From contig JBBQNZ010000185.1 of assembly GCA_038330415.1 (NCBI GenBank), positions 1 to 6,844 on the forward strand: a stretch of 6,844 nucleotides of DNA, written 5' to 3'. This stretch comes from Fodinibacter sp038330415 (GTDB lineage Bacteria > Actinomycetota > Actinomycetes > Actinomycetales > Dermatophilaceae). The translations under genes and the position numbers were made by a program. A model generated the notes under the pieces. It made no database searches. It was given only the letters and a program-made list of their open reading frames with translations, and was not told the DNA's origin. Positions within the stretch are counted from its first letter, which is position 1, and every line of letters begins with the position of its first letter. Positions 1 through 6,822 of the stretch are shown here, in pieces.

Positions 1-1080
1 CCGGGCGAAGGTGAACGAGTCGGCGATGGCGTCGCGTAGGGCGCGCGCGCCGGCCGGGTTGTGCGCGGCGTCGACGAGCACGGTCGGGCTGCGGCGCACG
101 ATCTCGAGCCGCCCCGGGGAGTCGACACTCGCGAGCCCGGCGCGGACCACCTCGATGTCGAGCGCCTGCTCGCCGCCGCCGAGGAAGGCCTCGACCGCTG
201 CCACGGCAACGGCTGCGTTCTGGGCCTGGTGCGAGCCGTGCAGCGGCAGGAACAGGTCGGAGTAATCCGCGGCCAGGCCGCGCAGTGAGACCTGCTGGCC
301 ACCCACCGCGACGTCACGCGCCGTGACGCCGAAGTCGTTGCCCTCGAACACGATCCGAGCACCGACCTCGGTGGCTCGCTCGACGAGCACCTCCACCGCC
401 TCGGCGGCGTGCTGCAGCCCGACCACGGCGATCGCGTCGGCCTTGATGATGCCGGCCTTCTCGCCGGCGATCTCCTCGACGGTGTCGCCCAGGAAGTGGC
501 GGTGGTCGAGGTCGATCGGGGTCACGACGGAGACCGGGGCGTCGACCACGTTGGTCGCGTCCCACGAGCCGCCCATCCCGACCTCGACGACCGCGACGTC
601 GACCGGCAGGTCGGCGAACGCGGCGTAGGCCACGGCGACGAGCACCTCGAAGTAGGTCCTCGGCGGGCCCCCGTCGATGATCGAGCGGGCGTCGACCATC
701 TCGACGAACGGGATGACCTCGTCGTAGGCGCTGAGGAACCGTTCCACGTCGATCGAGCGGCCCCCGACGGCGATCCGCTCCAGCATCGAGTGCAGGTGCG
801 GCGAGGTGAACCGCCCGGTATTCAGGCCCAGCTCGCGCAGCAGCGCCTCGATGATCCGCGCCGTGCTCGTCTTGCCGTTGGTGCCGGTGACGTGGATGAC
901 CGGGAACGTGCGCTGCGGGTCGCCGAGCAGCTCCATGACGGCGCGGATGCGGTCGAGGGAGGGATCGAGGTGGTGCTCGGGCGCGCGGGAGAGGATGGAC
1001 GCCTCGACCTCCCGCATCCGACGGTTGATCTGGAGCTGGTGCGCGGCATCGCGCTGGGCGGCATCGGGGGCGGGGCTCAC
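1..1080 (-). CDS. folC: Bifunctional dihydrofolate synthase / folylpolyglutamate synthase FolC, 3' end cut off by window edge
   Basis: A Mur-ligase-family enzyme that adds L-glutamate to dihydropteroate and polyglutamylates reduced folates, using ATP, in the cytoplasm. I translated this frame by hand: 360 residues with no stop up to base 1. Visible motifs are the ATP loop TGTNGKTST (about 65-73), SPHL (93-96), EVGMGGSWDATN (166-177), TPIDLDH (187-193), GEKAGI (206-211, whose Lys matches the carbamylated lysine of the family), HGSHQAQNAA (281-290) and DAAHNP (337-342). The family is usually about 430-490 residues, so roughly 90-120 C-terminal residues lie outside the window. The start is uncertain: GTG at 1080-1078 gives MSPAPDAAQR, while an in-frame GTG at 1095-1093 adds five residues; neither has a clear Shine-Dalgarno, so translational coupling to the protease stop 33 (or 18) bases upstream is plausible. 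Serine 172 sits where E. coli and mycobacterial FolC have arginine (GGR). Identity is near certain; the start is not. Confidence 0.95.
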   Translation of the reverse strand, partial: MSPAPDAAQRDAAHQLQINRRMREVEASILSRAPEHHLDPSLDRIRAVMELLGDPQRTFPVIHVTGTNGKTSTARIIEALLRELGLNTGRFTSPHLHSMLERIAVGGRSIDVERFLSAYDEVIPFVEMVDARSIIDGGPPRTYFEVLVAVAYAAFADLPVDVAVVEVGMGGSWDATNVVDAPVSVVTPIDLDHRHFLGDTVEEIAGEKAGIIKADAIAVVGLQHAAEAVEVLVERATEVGARIVFEGNDFGVTARDVAVGGQQVSLRGLAADYSDLFLPLHGSHQAQNAAVAVAAVEAFLGGGEQALDIEVVRAGLASVDSPGRLEIVRRSPTVLVDAAHNPAGARALRDAIADSFTFAR

Positions 1081-1113
1081 CCGCCCATTGTCCACGCCCG
1101 TGCGGGCCGGCGG

Positions 1114-3198
1114 TCACCCGCAGCCGGAGCAGCCACCCCGGGGGCCGACCCAGCCGACTCCGTCGAAACCACGCACCGGCGAGTCCGCCGCCAGTCCTCG
1201 AGCATCCGGCCGGAGCTTGACGACGAAGCGCTGGCCGCCGACGGCGTCGCCATTGCGGCCGGCATCCACCTGCCACACGTCCATCGCTACGATACCGGCA
1301 CCCAGGGGCGCCTTGGCCGCGGGCACGAACCGCAGCCCCAGGGCAGCCAGCTGACCCGGCTCGAGCACGATCGGCCCGAGCCAGGCACCGTCGCCGGCCA
1401 CGCGGAACCGGTCCTCGCCGATCGGCTCGACGCCCTTGGCCTCCGCACCTGCGGCCTTCCAGAGCTCGAGCAGCTCACGGCTCGGCTCCATCCACACCTG
1501 GCCCCACTCGAACATCGAGCGCTCCCCGGGGGCGTCGGCGAACACCAGGCGCACCTTGGCCGCCTCGCGGGTGTGGTTCGCGATGATCGCGGCGCTCTCC
1601 CGGCCGTCGGCCACCTCGTCGACGACGGTGATGTTCTTCCAGACGATGTTGTTGTTGTTCTGCACGTTCGCGTAGAGGTTGCCGGTCTCCGGGCTGGTCA
1701 TGCCGAAGTCCGGAGCCGGCCCGGTCTCGATCCGCGCCAGCAGGCAGAAGTGGCCCCGGTCCGCTCCGAACGACGCATAGTCCGCCGGGTTCGGCGGCGC
1801 CCACGGGAAGGCGAGGATCTCGTCGTCGCCGGCGGACACCGACACCGACTGCGCGCCGAGGCCACCCCCCATCAGTGCCGGAGCGGTGACGCTGCCGTCC
1901 CACGGCGCCGGCCATGACAGCCCGGTGGAGGCCTTGGCCCAGTAGAGCCGCACGGTGCCCGACGCCGACCCGGTGCACCCGCGGTTGCGCACCCGCACGT
2001 AGACGGCGGTCGTGGCGGAGCCGTACTCAGGGTTCTGGTGGTCCTGGTTGGCGATGCCGTTGTTGTCGTTGCGAACCCAGATGTCGTCGCTGATCCACAT
2101 CGGCTGGGTCGAGGGGTCGGGCTCGGCGCCCATGTCGTCCGAGACGTCCTTGGCCCACAGGTCGTTGACCGCACCGCTCGTCGGTACCAGGCCGTCGGAG
2201 GCGAGCAGGGCCGCACGAACGGTCTGCAGCGTGGCGTCCATCCGCTCGCTCTGACCGGCGGTGAACATGAACATCGAGTCGTCGTCGGTGTAGTCCATGT
2301 AGTTCATGAACATGTCGCCGTTGGGCCCGTTGCTGCAGGACACCTGCGGGAAGGCCGGCTTGCCGAAGTGTTTGTCGCCCTGGTTCGGGGTGTCCGCCAC
2401 GTTGTCGGAGCCGGTGCAGGCGCCGTTGTCGTCGCCCCAGATGTGGTTGAGGTTAAGGTAGTGCCCGATCTCGTGGGTCAGCGTGCGACCGAGGTCGTAC
2501 GGGGCGTCGAGGGTGCCTGTCGAGCCGAACGCCCGGTAGTGGCACCGCACGCCCTGGTTCGGCATCCCCGGGAAGCTGCCCTTGCCCAGCAGCCCGTCGG
2601 TGTAGTTGCACACCCAGATGTTGAGGTATTTCGACTCGTCCCAGGGGTCGTGGCCGCCACCGGCTGCGCTCAGCATCCCGGTCTGGTTACGGGTCCAGCC
2701 GGTCACCGAGGTGTTCGTCCGGGTGATCCCGTCGGTGGCGGCGCAGCCCGGGCCGCGCACGGCGAGGGCGAACTCGACGCGGCAGTCGGCTGCCACCCCG
2801 GCGTACGCGGGGGGCACCAGGCCGGCGTCCGCGTTGAGCCTGCGGTAGTCGGCGTTGAGCACGTCGATCTGCGAGTGGATCTGGGCGTCGGAGATGTTCT
2901 CGGCGGCGGTGTGCCACACGACGTGCACGACCACCGGGATGCGGATCAGGCCAGTGCGTGACCCCTCCTCACCGAAGGCGGTGATCCATGCCTGCACGTC
3001 GCGTTCGATCTGGCGCCGCCGCCACCGGTACTCGGGGTCGAGGCGCACCAGCCGCCGGTGCTCCTCCATCGTCCCGCAGCGGTCGCCGCGCCGGGACTGC
3101 CCGTCCGGGTCCTTCGGGTCACGTGGCGTCAGGGGGCCGTCGATGGGGAACCGCGTGCGCCCGAGGGTGCTCTCGGTGCCGTTGTCCGGTGTGGTCAT
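1114..3198 (-). CDS. Pappalysin-type zinc metalloprotease (peptidase family M43), no visible signal peptide
   Basis: A 694-residue predicted metalloendopeptidase. The metzincin zinc site HEIGHYLNLNH is at 242-252, followed by IWGDD as in M43/cytophagalysin-like enzymes: His242, His246 and His252 bind zinc and Glu243 is the general base. The Met-turn is in MNYMDY (298-303, Met301). Between them, C261...SDNVADTPNQ...C288 matches the paired-cysteine, calcium-loop segment of the family. Residues 1-85 are charged and contain CGTMEEHRRL (41-50), a conserved-looking lead-in; 86-335 is the catalytic domain; about 365-525 looks like a beta-rich, Ig-like module (MWISDDIWVRN, VYVRVRNRGC, LYWAKAS); about 530-665 is an unassigned beta-rich region; the end is GGCSGCG. 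There are 11 cysteines, unusual for a cytosolic protein, yet the N-terminus MTTPDNGTES has no hydrophobic stretch. The start is firm: AGGAGG lies 5 bases upstream, and an in-frame TGA at 3232-3234 with no start codon between excludes a longer N-terminus. Substrate and location are unknown. Family assignment is strong; the C-terminal domain calls are inference. Confidence 0.93.
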   Translation of the reverse strand: MTTPDNGTESTLGRTRFPIDGPLTPRDPKDPDGQSRRGDRCGTMEEHRRLVRLDPEYRWRRRQIERDVQAWITAFGEEGSRTGLIRIPVVVHVVWHTAAENISDAQIHSQIDVLNADYRRLNADAGLVPPAYAGVAADCRVEFALAVRGPGCAATDGITRTNTSVTGWTRNQTGMLSAAGGGHDPWDESKYLNIWVCNYTDGLLGKGSFPGMPNQGVRCHYRAFGSTGTLDAPYDLGRTLTHEIGHYLNLNHIWGDDNGACTGSDNVADTPNQGDKHFGKPAFPQVSCSNGPNGDMFMNYMDYTDDDSMFMFTAGQSERMDATLQTVRAALLASDGLVPTSGAVNDLWAKDVSDDMGAEPDPSTQPMWISDDIWVRNDNNGIANQDHQNPEYGSATTAVYVRVRNRGCTGSASGTVRLYWAKASTGLSWPAPWDGSVTAPALMGGGLGAQSVSVSAGDDEILAFPWAPPNPADYASFGADRGHFCLLARIETGPAPDFGMTSPETGNLYANVQNNNNIVWKNITVVDEVADGRESAAIIANHTREAAKVRLVFADAPGERSMFEWGQVWMEPSRELLELWKAAGAEAKGVEPIGEDRFRVAGDGAWLGPIVLEPGQLAALGLRFVPAAKAPLGAGIVAMDVWQVDAGRNGDAVGGQRFVVKLRPDARGLAADSPVRGFDGVGWVGPRGGCSGCG

Positions 3199-3203
3199 GA
3201 CGT

Positions 3204-3209
3204 CCTCCT
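3204..3209 (-). promoter_or_regulatory. Strong ribosome binding site of the M43 protease gene
   Basis: On the minus strand the sequence is a perfect AGGAGG, 5 bases before the ATG at 3198-3196. It fixes the start codon and is the strongest Shine-Dalgarno in the window, which argues that the protease is translated independently and not merely by carry-over from ileS. Confidence 0.85.
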
Positions 3210-3211
3210 GC

Positions 3212-3261
3212 GCGGGTCGGCCGTGTTGCCGTCACCCGAAGGAGCCCACGACCCGACCCGC
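3212..3261 (-). repeat. Inverted repeat / possible RNA hairpin between ileS and the protease gene
   Basis: Arms GCGGGTCGG (minus strand, 3253-3261) and CCGACCCGC (3212-3220) are perfect 9-base complements, 32 bases apart. Inside them a further CGTG/CACG pairing is possible after a small internal loop. The stem ends two bases from the protease AGGAGG. It has no T-tract, so it is not a classic intrinsic terminator. It could be a GC-rich actinobacterial terminator, a processing or stability element, or a control on protease translation. In DNA this GC-rich it could also be chance. Confidence 0.45.
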
Positions 3262-3286
3262 TGATACCACGGCGCGCCCGGCCAGG

Positions 3287-6200
3287 TCAGCGCTTCGTGA
3301 CCCGCAGGCGTGCCGGGTAGCGCTCGCCGACGACGACCTCGGTGACGTCGGCGGCGTCCCGGTCGAGGGCGTCGAGGTCGGGCGTGACGTTCAGCTCGGC
3401 GGCGAGGGTCTCCCCGGCCACCAGCTCGCGGTGCCCGATCGCGGCGCGGTAGACGAACTCGGCCCCGGTGACCTCGAGGGTGATCCGGTCCGAGACGTCG
3501 AACCCGGCGTCCCGCCGCGCCTGCTGCACCGCGCGCACCAGGTCGCGGGCGGCACCCTCGACCTCGAGCTCGGGGGTCACGTCGGTGTCGAGCACGACGA
3601 AGCCGCCACCGGGCAGCATCCCGGTGGTGTGCGACCCGGCCTGCTCTGCGTCGACGACGGTCTGGACGACGTACTCGCCTGCCACGAGGGCGAGTCCGCC
3701 GGAGGTGACGCTTCCGTCGTCGGCCATCGACCAGTCTCCGGTCTTGCTGCCCTTGATCGCCGTCTGCACGTCGCGCCCCAGGCGCGGGCCCGCGGCACGT
3801 GCGTTGACGGCGAGGCGCTGGCTGATGCCGAAGTCGGACTCGTGCGCCTCGGCGACGTCGAGCACGGTGACCCCCTTGACGTTGAGCTCGTCGGCGACGA
3901 TGCCGGCGAACGGGCGCAACCCCTCGGGGTCGCTGGTGACCACCGTGAGCTGCGGCAGCGGCAGGCGCACGCGCAGCTTCTCGGCCTTGCGCAGGCTCGA
4001 GCCGGTGGAGCACACGGCGCGCACCTGGTCCATGGCCGCGACGAGCGCGTCGTCGGCGGGGAGGGTGGCGGCATCCGGCCAGCCCTCGAGGTGCACCGAG
4101 CGCCCACCGGTGAGGCCGCGCCAGATCTCCTCGGTGACCAGGGGCAGCAGCGGGGCCGAGACCCTGGTGAGCACCTCGAGGGCGGTGTAGAGGGTGTCGA
4201 AGGCGGCGCGTGCCACCGCGCCTTCACCGGCGGCGGTGTCCCAGAACCGTTCCCGTGACCTGCGGATGTACCAGTTGGTCATGGCGTCGACGAACTGGCG
4301 CACCGACTCGCACGCGCCCGGGATGTCGTAGGCGTCCATCTGCGCCTGCACCGTCTCGACCATGCCGCGCAGCTTGGCGAGCAGGTAGCGGTCGAGGGGG
4401 TCGGTGGATGCCGTCGACCACTGGGCCGTGTAGCCCTTCCCGCCGTCGAACGCGTTGGCGTAGAGGCTGAAGAACGACCAGCTGTTCCACAGCGGGATGA
4501 GCACCTGGCGCACGCCCTCGCGGATGCCCTCCTCGGTGACGACGAGGTTACTGCCGCGCAGGATGCCGCTGGACATGAGGAACCAGCGCATGGCGTCGGC
4601 GCCGTCGCGGTTGAACACCTCGGACACGTCGGGGTAGTTCTTGAGCGACTTGCTCATCTTCTGCCCGTCGCTGCCGAGCACGATGCCGTGGCTGATGCAG
4701 GACGAGAACGCGGGCCGGTCGAACAGGGCGGTGGCCAGCACGTGCAGCGTGTAGAACCAGCCGCGGGTCTGCCCGATGTACTCGACGATGAAGTCGCCCG
4801 GGAAGTGGTGCTCGAACCACTCGGCGTTCTCGAACGGGTAGTGCACCTGTGCGAACGACATCGAGCCCGAGTCGAACCAGACGTCGAGCACGTCCTCGAC
4901 GCGGCGCATCGTGGAGTTGCCGGTCGGGTCGTCGGGGTTGGGCCGGGTGAGGTGGTCGATGAACGGCCGGTGCAGATCGGGCTCGCCGTGCTCGTTGAGC
5001 GGGAGGCGGCCGAAGTCGCGCTCGAGCTCTGCGAACGAGCCGTAGACATCGATCCGCGGGTAGGCGGCGTTGTCGGAGCGCCACACCGGGATCGGGCTGC
5101 CCCAGAACCGGTTTCGGGAGATCGACCAGTCGCGTGCGTTTTCGAGCCACTTGCCGAACTGGCCGTCCTTGACGTGCTCGGGCACCCAGGTGATCTCCTG
5201 GTTGAGCTCGACCATTCGGTCCTTGAACCTGGTCACCTCGACGAACCACGACGACACCGCCATGTAGATGAGGGGTTCGCGGCAGCGCCAGCAGTGGGGG
5301 TAGCTGTGGTCGTAGGTCTCGCGGCGCAGCAGCACGGTGCCGGGCGTCACCGACCCCGCGTCGTGAAGGGCACTGACCTGCCGCTCGGGGTCGGTGTCGC
5401 TCTTCCTCGGCGTCGCGGCCTTGAGGTGCTCGATGATCAGCGCGTTGGCGTCGAAGACGTGCAGGCCCTCGTAGTCCGCGACGGGGAAGGTGAACTTCCC
5501 GTCGGGGCCGACGGGGACCACCGGGGCGATGCCGTACTGGTCGGTGAGCTGCTTGTCCTCTTCACCGAAGGCGGGGGCGATGTGCACGATGCCGGTGCCG
5601 TCGTCGGTCGTGACGTAGTCGGCGGCGAGCACGACGTGCGACTTGGCGTGCCCTTCGTAGTAGGAGAACGGCGGGGTGTAGCGGCGCCCGACCAGGTCGG
5701 AACCCTTGAGTCGCTGCACGACTCGCTCCCCGGCATCCTCACCGAGCTCGCGGGCGTAGGCCGCCAGCCGCGCCTCGGCGAGCAGGTAACGCTCGGTGCG
5801 CCCGGTGAAGTCGGACTCCACCACGACGTAGTCGATGTCGGGGCGCACCGCCATGGCCAGGTTGCTGGGCAGGGTCCACGGAGTGGTGGTCCAGATCAGC
5901 GCCAGCTCACCGGTCTCGAGGCGGTATCCGACGGTGACCGCAGGGTCCTGCCGGTTCTTGTAGACCTCCTCGTCCATCCGCAGCTCGTGGTTGGACAGCG
6001 GCGTCTGGTCGTTCCAGCAGTAGGGCAGCACGCGGAAGCCCTCGTAGACCAGTCCCTTGTCGTAGAGGGTCTTGAACGCCCAGAGCACCGACTCCATGAA
6101 GGTCGGGTTGAGCGTCTTGTAGTCGTTCTCGAAGTCGACCCAGCGGGCCTGGCGGGTGACGTACTCCTGCCACTCCCCCGCGTACTTCATCACCGAGTCG

Positions 6201-6616
6201 CGGCACTTGGCGTTGAAGGACTCGATCCCCAGCTCGAGGATCTCCTCCTTGGTCTTGATGCCGAGCTGGCTCATCGCCTCGAGCTCGGCCGGCAGGCCGT
6301 GGGTGTCCCAGCCGAAGCGGCGCTCGACCCGGCGGCCGCGCATCGTCTCGTAGCGGGGGACGATGTCCTTGACGTAGCCGGTGAGCAGGTGCCCGTAGTG
6401 CGGCAGGCCGTTGGCGAAGGGCGGGCCGTCGTAGAAGACGAACTCGTTGGCGCCGTCCTCCCCCGCCGGCCGGTTCTCGATCGACGCGGCGAAGGTGTCG
6501 TCGGCCGCCCACCGGGCGAGCACTGCATCCTCGATCTGCGGGAACCTGGGGCTCGCGGGCACGCCGAATGCGGTGCCGGTGTGCTCACCGGTCGTTGAGA
6601 CCTGGGGGTACGTCAT
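3287..6616 (-). CDS. ileS: Isoleucyl-tRNA synthetase, type 2 (eukaryote-like) IleRS
   Basis: Charges tRNA-Ile with isoleucine in the cytoplasm and edits misactivated valine. The protein is complete at 1109 residues, the length range of actinobacterial IleRS (the M. tuberculosis enzyme is a little shorter). In order: FYDGPPFANGLPHYGH (61-76) with the class I HIGH signature as HYGH (73-76); GWDTHGLPAE (102-111); the CP1 editing domain with TTTPWTLPSN (243-252) and DDGTGIVHIAPAFGEED (338-354); a possible zinc-binding pair in HCWRC (441-445); DWSISRNRFWGSPIPVW (496-512); GWFYTLHVLATALFDRP (619-635); and KMSKS (653-657). The anticodon-binding alpha-helical domain starts near 735 and includes NWYIRRSRERFW (781-792). 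A type 2 C-terminal region (about 880-1109) replaces the C-terminal zinc finger of type 1 bacterial IleRS. The start is ATG at 6616-6614, with AGGAG 8 bases upstream, and it is preceded by a T-box leader whose specifier reads isoleucine. No truncation or frameshift is visible. Confidence 0.98.
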   Translation of the reverse strand: MTYPQVSTTGEHTGTAFGVPASPRFPQIEDAVLARWAADDTFAASIENRPAGEDGANEFVFYDGPPFANGLPHYGHLLTGYVKDIVPRYETMRGRRVERRFGWDTHGLPAELEAMSQLGIKTKEEILELGIESFNAKCRDSVMKYAGEWQEYVTRQARWVDFENDYKTLNPTFMESVLWAFKTLYDKGLVYEGFRVLPYCWNDQTPLSNHELRMDEEVYKNRQDPAVTVGYRLETGELALIWTTTPWTLPSNLAMAVRPDIDYVVVESDFTGRTERYLLAEARLAAYARELGEDAGERVVQRLKGSDLVGRRYTPPFSYYEGHAKSHVVLAADYVTTDDGTGIVHIAPAFGEEDKQLTDQYGIAPVVPVGPDGKFTFPVADYEGLHVFDANALIIEHLKAATPRKSDTDPERQVSALHDAGSVTPGTVLLRRETYDHSYPHCWRCREPLIYMAVSSWFVEVTRFKDRMVELNQEITWVPEHVKDGQFGKWLENARDWSISRNRFWGSPIPVWRSDNAAYPRIDVYGSFAELERDFGRLPLNEHGEPDLHRPFIDHLTRPNPDDPTGNSTMRRVEDVLDVWFDSGSMSFAQVHYPFENAEWFEHHFPGDFIVEYIGQTRGWFYTLHVLATALFDRPAFSSCISHGIVLGSDGQKMSKSLKNYPDVSEVFNRDGADAMRWFLMSSGILRGSNLVVTEEGIREGVRQVLIPLWNSWSFFSLYANAFDGGKGYTAQWSTASTDPLDRYLLAKLRGMVETVQAQMDAYDIPGACESVRQFVDAMTNWYIRRSRERFWDTAAGEGAVARAAFDTLYTALEVLTRVSAPLLPLVTEEIWRGLTGGRSVHLEGWPDAATLPADDALVAAMDQVRAVCSTGSSLRKAEKLRVRLPLPQLTVVTSDPEGLRPFAGIVADELNVKGVTVLDVAEAHESDFGISQRLAVNARAAGPRLGRDVQTAIKGSKTGDWSMADDGSVTSGGLALVAGEYVVQTVVDAEQAGSHTTGMLPGGGFVVLDTDVTPELEVEGAARDLVRAVQQARRDAGFDVSDRITLEVTGAEFVYRAAIGHRELVAGETLAAELNVTPDLDALDRDAADVTEVVVGERYPARLRVTKR

Positions 6617-6624
6617 GGGCGCTG

Positions 6625-6629
6625 CTCCT
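6625..6629 (-). promoter_or_regulatory. ileS ribosome binding site, presumed target of T-box control
   Basis: Minus-strand AGGAG, 8 bases before the ileS ATG. It lies downstream of the antisequestrator of the T-box leader, the position expected if the switch works on translation initiation and not on termination. There is no terminator-like stem with a T-run between the T-box and the ATG, which supports the translational mode. Confidence 0.85.
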
Positions 6630-6657
6630 GCGGGTCGTCGACTCGTCGTGCTCGGGA

Positions 6658-6727
6658 CGAGGACGAAGGGTGTTGGGCTTCGGCATTCTCGGATGCCGGC
6701 CCGCGCACCTCCCGCGGTACCACCTCG
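6658..6727 (-). promoter_or_regulatory. T-box sequence and antisequestrator helix
   Basis: The minus strand reads AGGTGGTACCGCGG at 6725-6712, matching the T-box consensus AGGGTGGNACCGCG at all but one position. The lower helix is CGAGG (6723-6727) with CCTCG (6658-6662). The 7-base bulge TGGTACC contains TGGT (6719-6722), which pairs with the ACCA end of uncharged tRNA. The upper helix begins GCG (6713-6715) with CGT (6663-6665). An apical hairpin CGGCAT/ATGCCG (6681-6698) plus GGGC/GCCC (6699-6702 with 6675-6678) closes the arm. Confidence 0.9.
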
Positions 6728-6806
6728 CTTGCCGCCGCCCGAGGGCGGTGACCGCTCTTGTGCCAGGTCGTGACGTGACCCGGACGTCCGGTTCTAGTGA
6801 GGACGT

Positions 6807-6822
6807 CACGGTGGATGCCGTG
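6807..6822 (-). promoter_or_regulatory. T-box Stem I with AUC (Ile) specifier in the terminal loop
   Basis: Minus-strand CACGG-CATCCA-CCGTG forms a perfect 5-bp stem with a 6-base loop. The loop holds ATC (6814-6816), the codon read by the GAU anticodon of tRNA-Ile, so the specifier agrees with the downstream gene. The stem can be extended below a small internal loop by GGGAC (6824-6828) pairing with GTCCT (6800-6804), in competition with the proposed Stem II. Confidence 0.82.

Larger units (their letters stand above)
3199..3286 (-). other. ileS-protease intergenic spacer, no promoter recognised
   Basis: There are 88 bases between the ileS stop and the protease start. The spacer contains the inverted repeat described separately, an 8-base palindrome GGCGCGCC (3271-3278) and the protease ribosome binding site. 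I saw no convincing actinobacterial -10 (TANNNT) with a matching -35, so co-transcription from upstream is possible but not shown. Confidence 0.5.

Noticed and set aside
1081..1113. Possible terminator hairpin (GCCC/GGGC) between the protease and folC.
   Set aside because: It is only about 4 bp, has no T-tract and lies in a 33-base gap; this is ordinary GC-rich self-complementarity.
314..1276. A 320-codon minus-strand open frame overlapping folC in another frame.
   Set aside because: Its product is dominated by Arg, Pro and Gly without domains, while the alternative frame over the same bases gives a clear FolC.
409..1917. Long open frame on the plus strand (502 codons) opposite folC and the protease.
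   Set aside because: It spans two well-supported minus-strand genes and their junction, and its translation is rich in R, H, D, V and G with no domain pattern. Long antisense frames are expected in GC-rich coding DNA.
3271..3278. GGCGCGCC palindrome after ileS as an operator or terminator.
   Set aside because: An 8-base GC palindrome is common at this base composition, and it has no flanking symmetry or T-run.
2038..4258. Overlapping plus-strand open frames across the protease and the end of ileS.
   Set aside because: They are antisense to two genes with intact family motifs, overlap each other in different frames, and have shadow-like composition.
4688..6598. A 636-codon plus-strand open frame opposite ileS.
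   Set aside because: It is a frame shadow of ileS codons; the translation is low-complexity V/L/G/E/R/H with no motif, and there is no convincing ribosome binding site.
6585..6809. A 74-codon minus-strand frame in the ileS leader, a possible leader peptide.
   Set aside because: The region is explained by the T-box RNA structure. The frame runs past the ileS start out of frame, has no clear Shine-Dalgarno, and shows no run of isoleucine codons as an attenuator peptide would.
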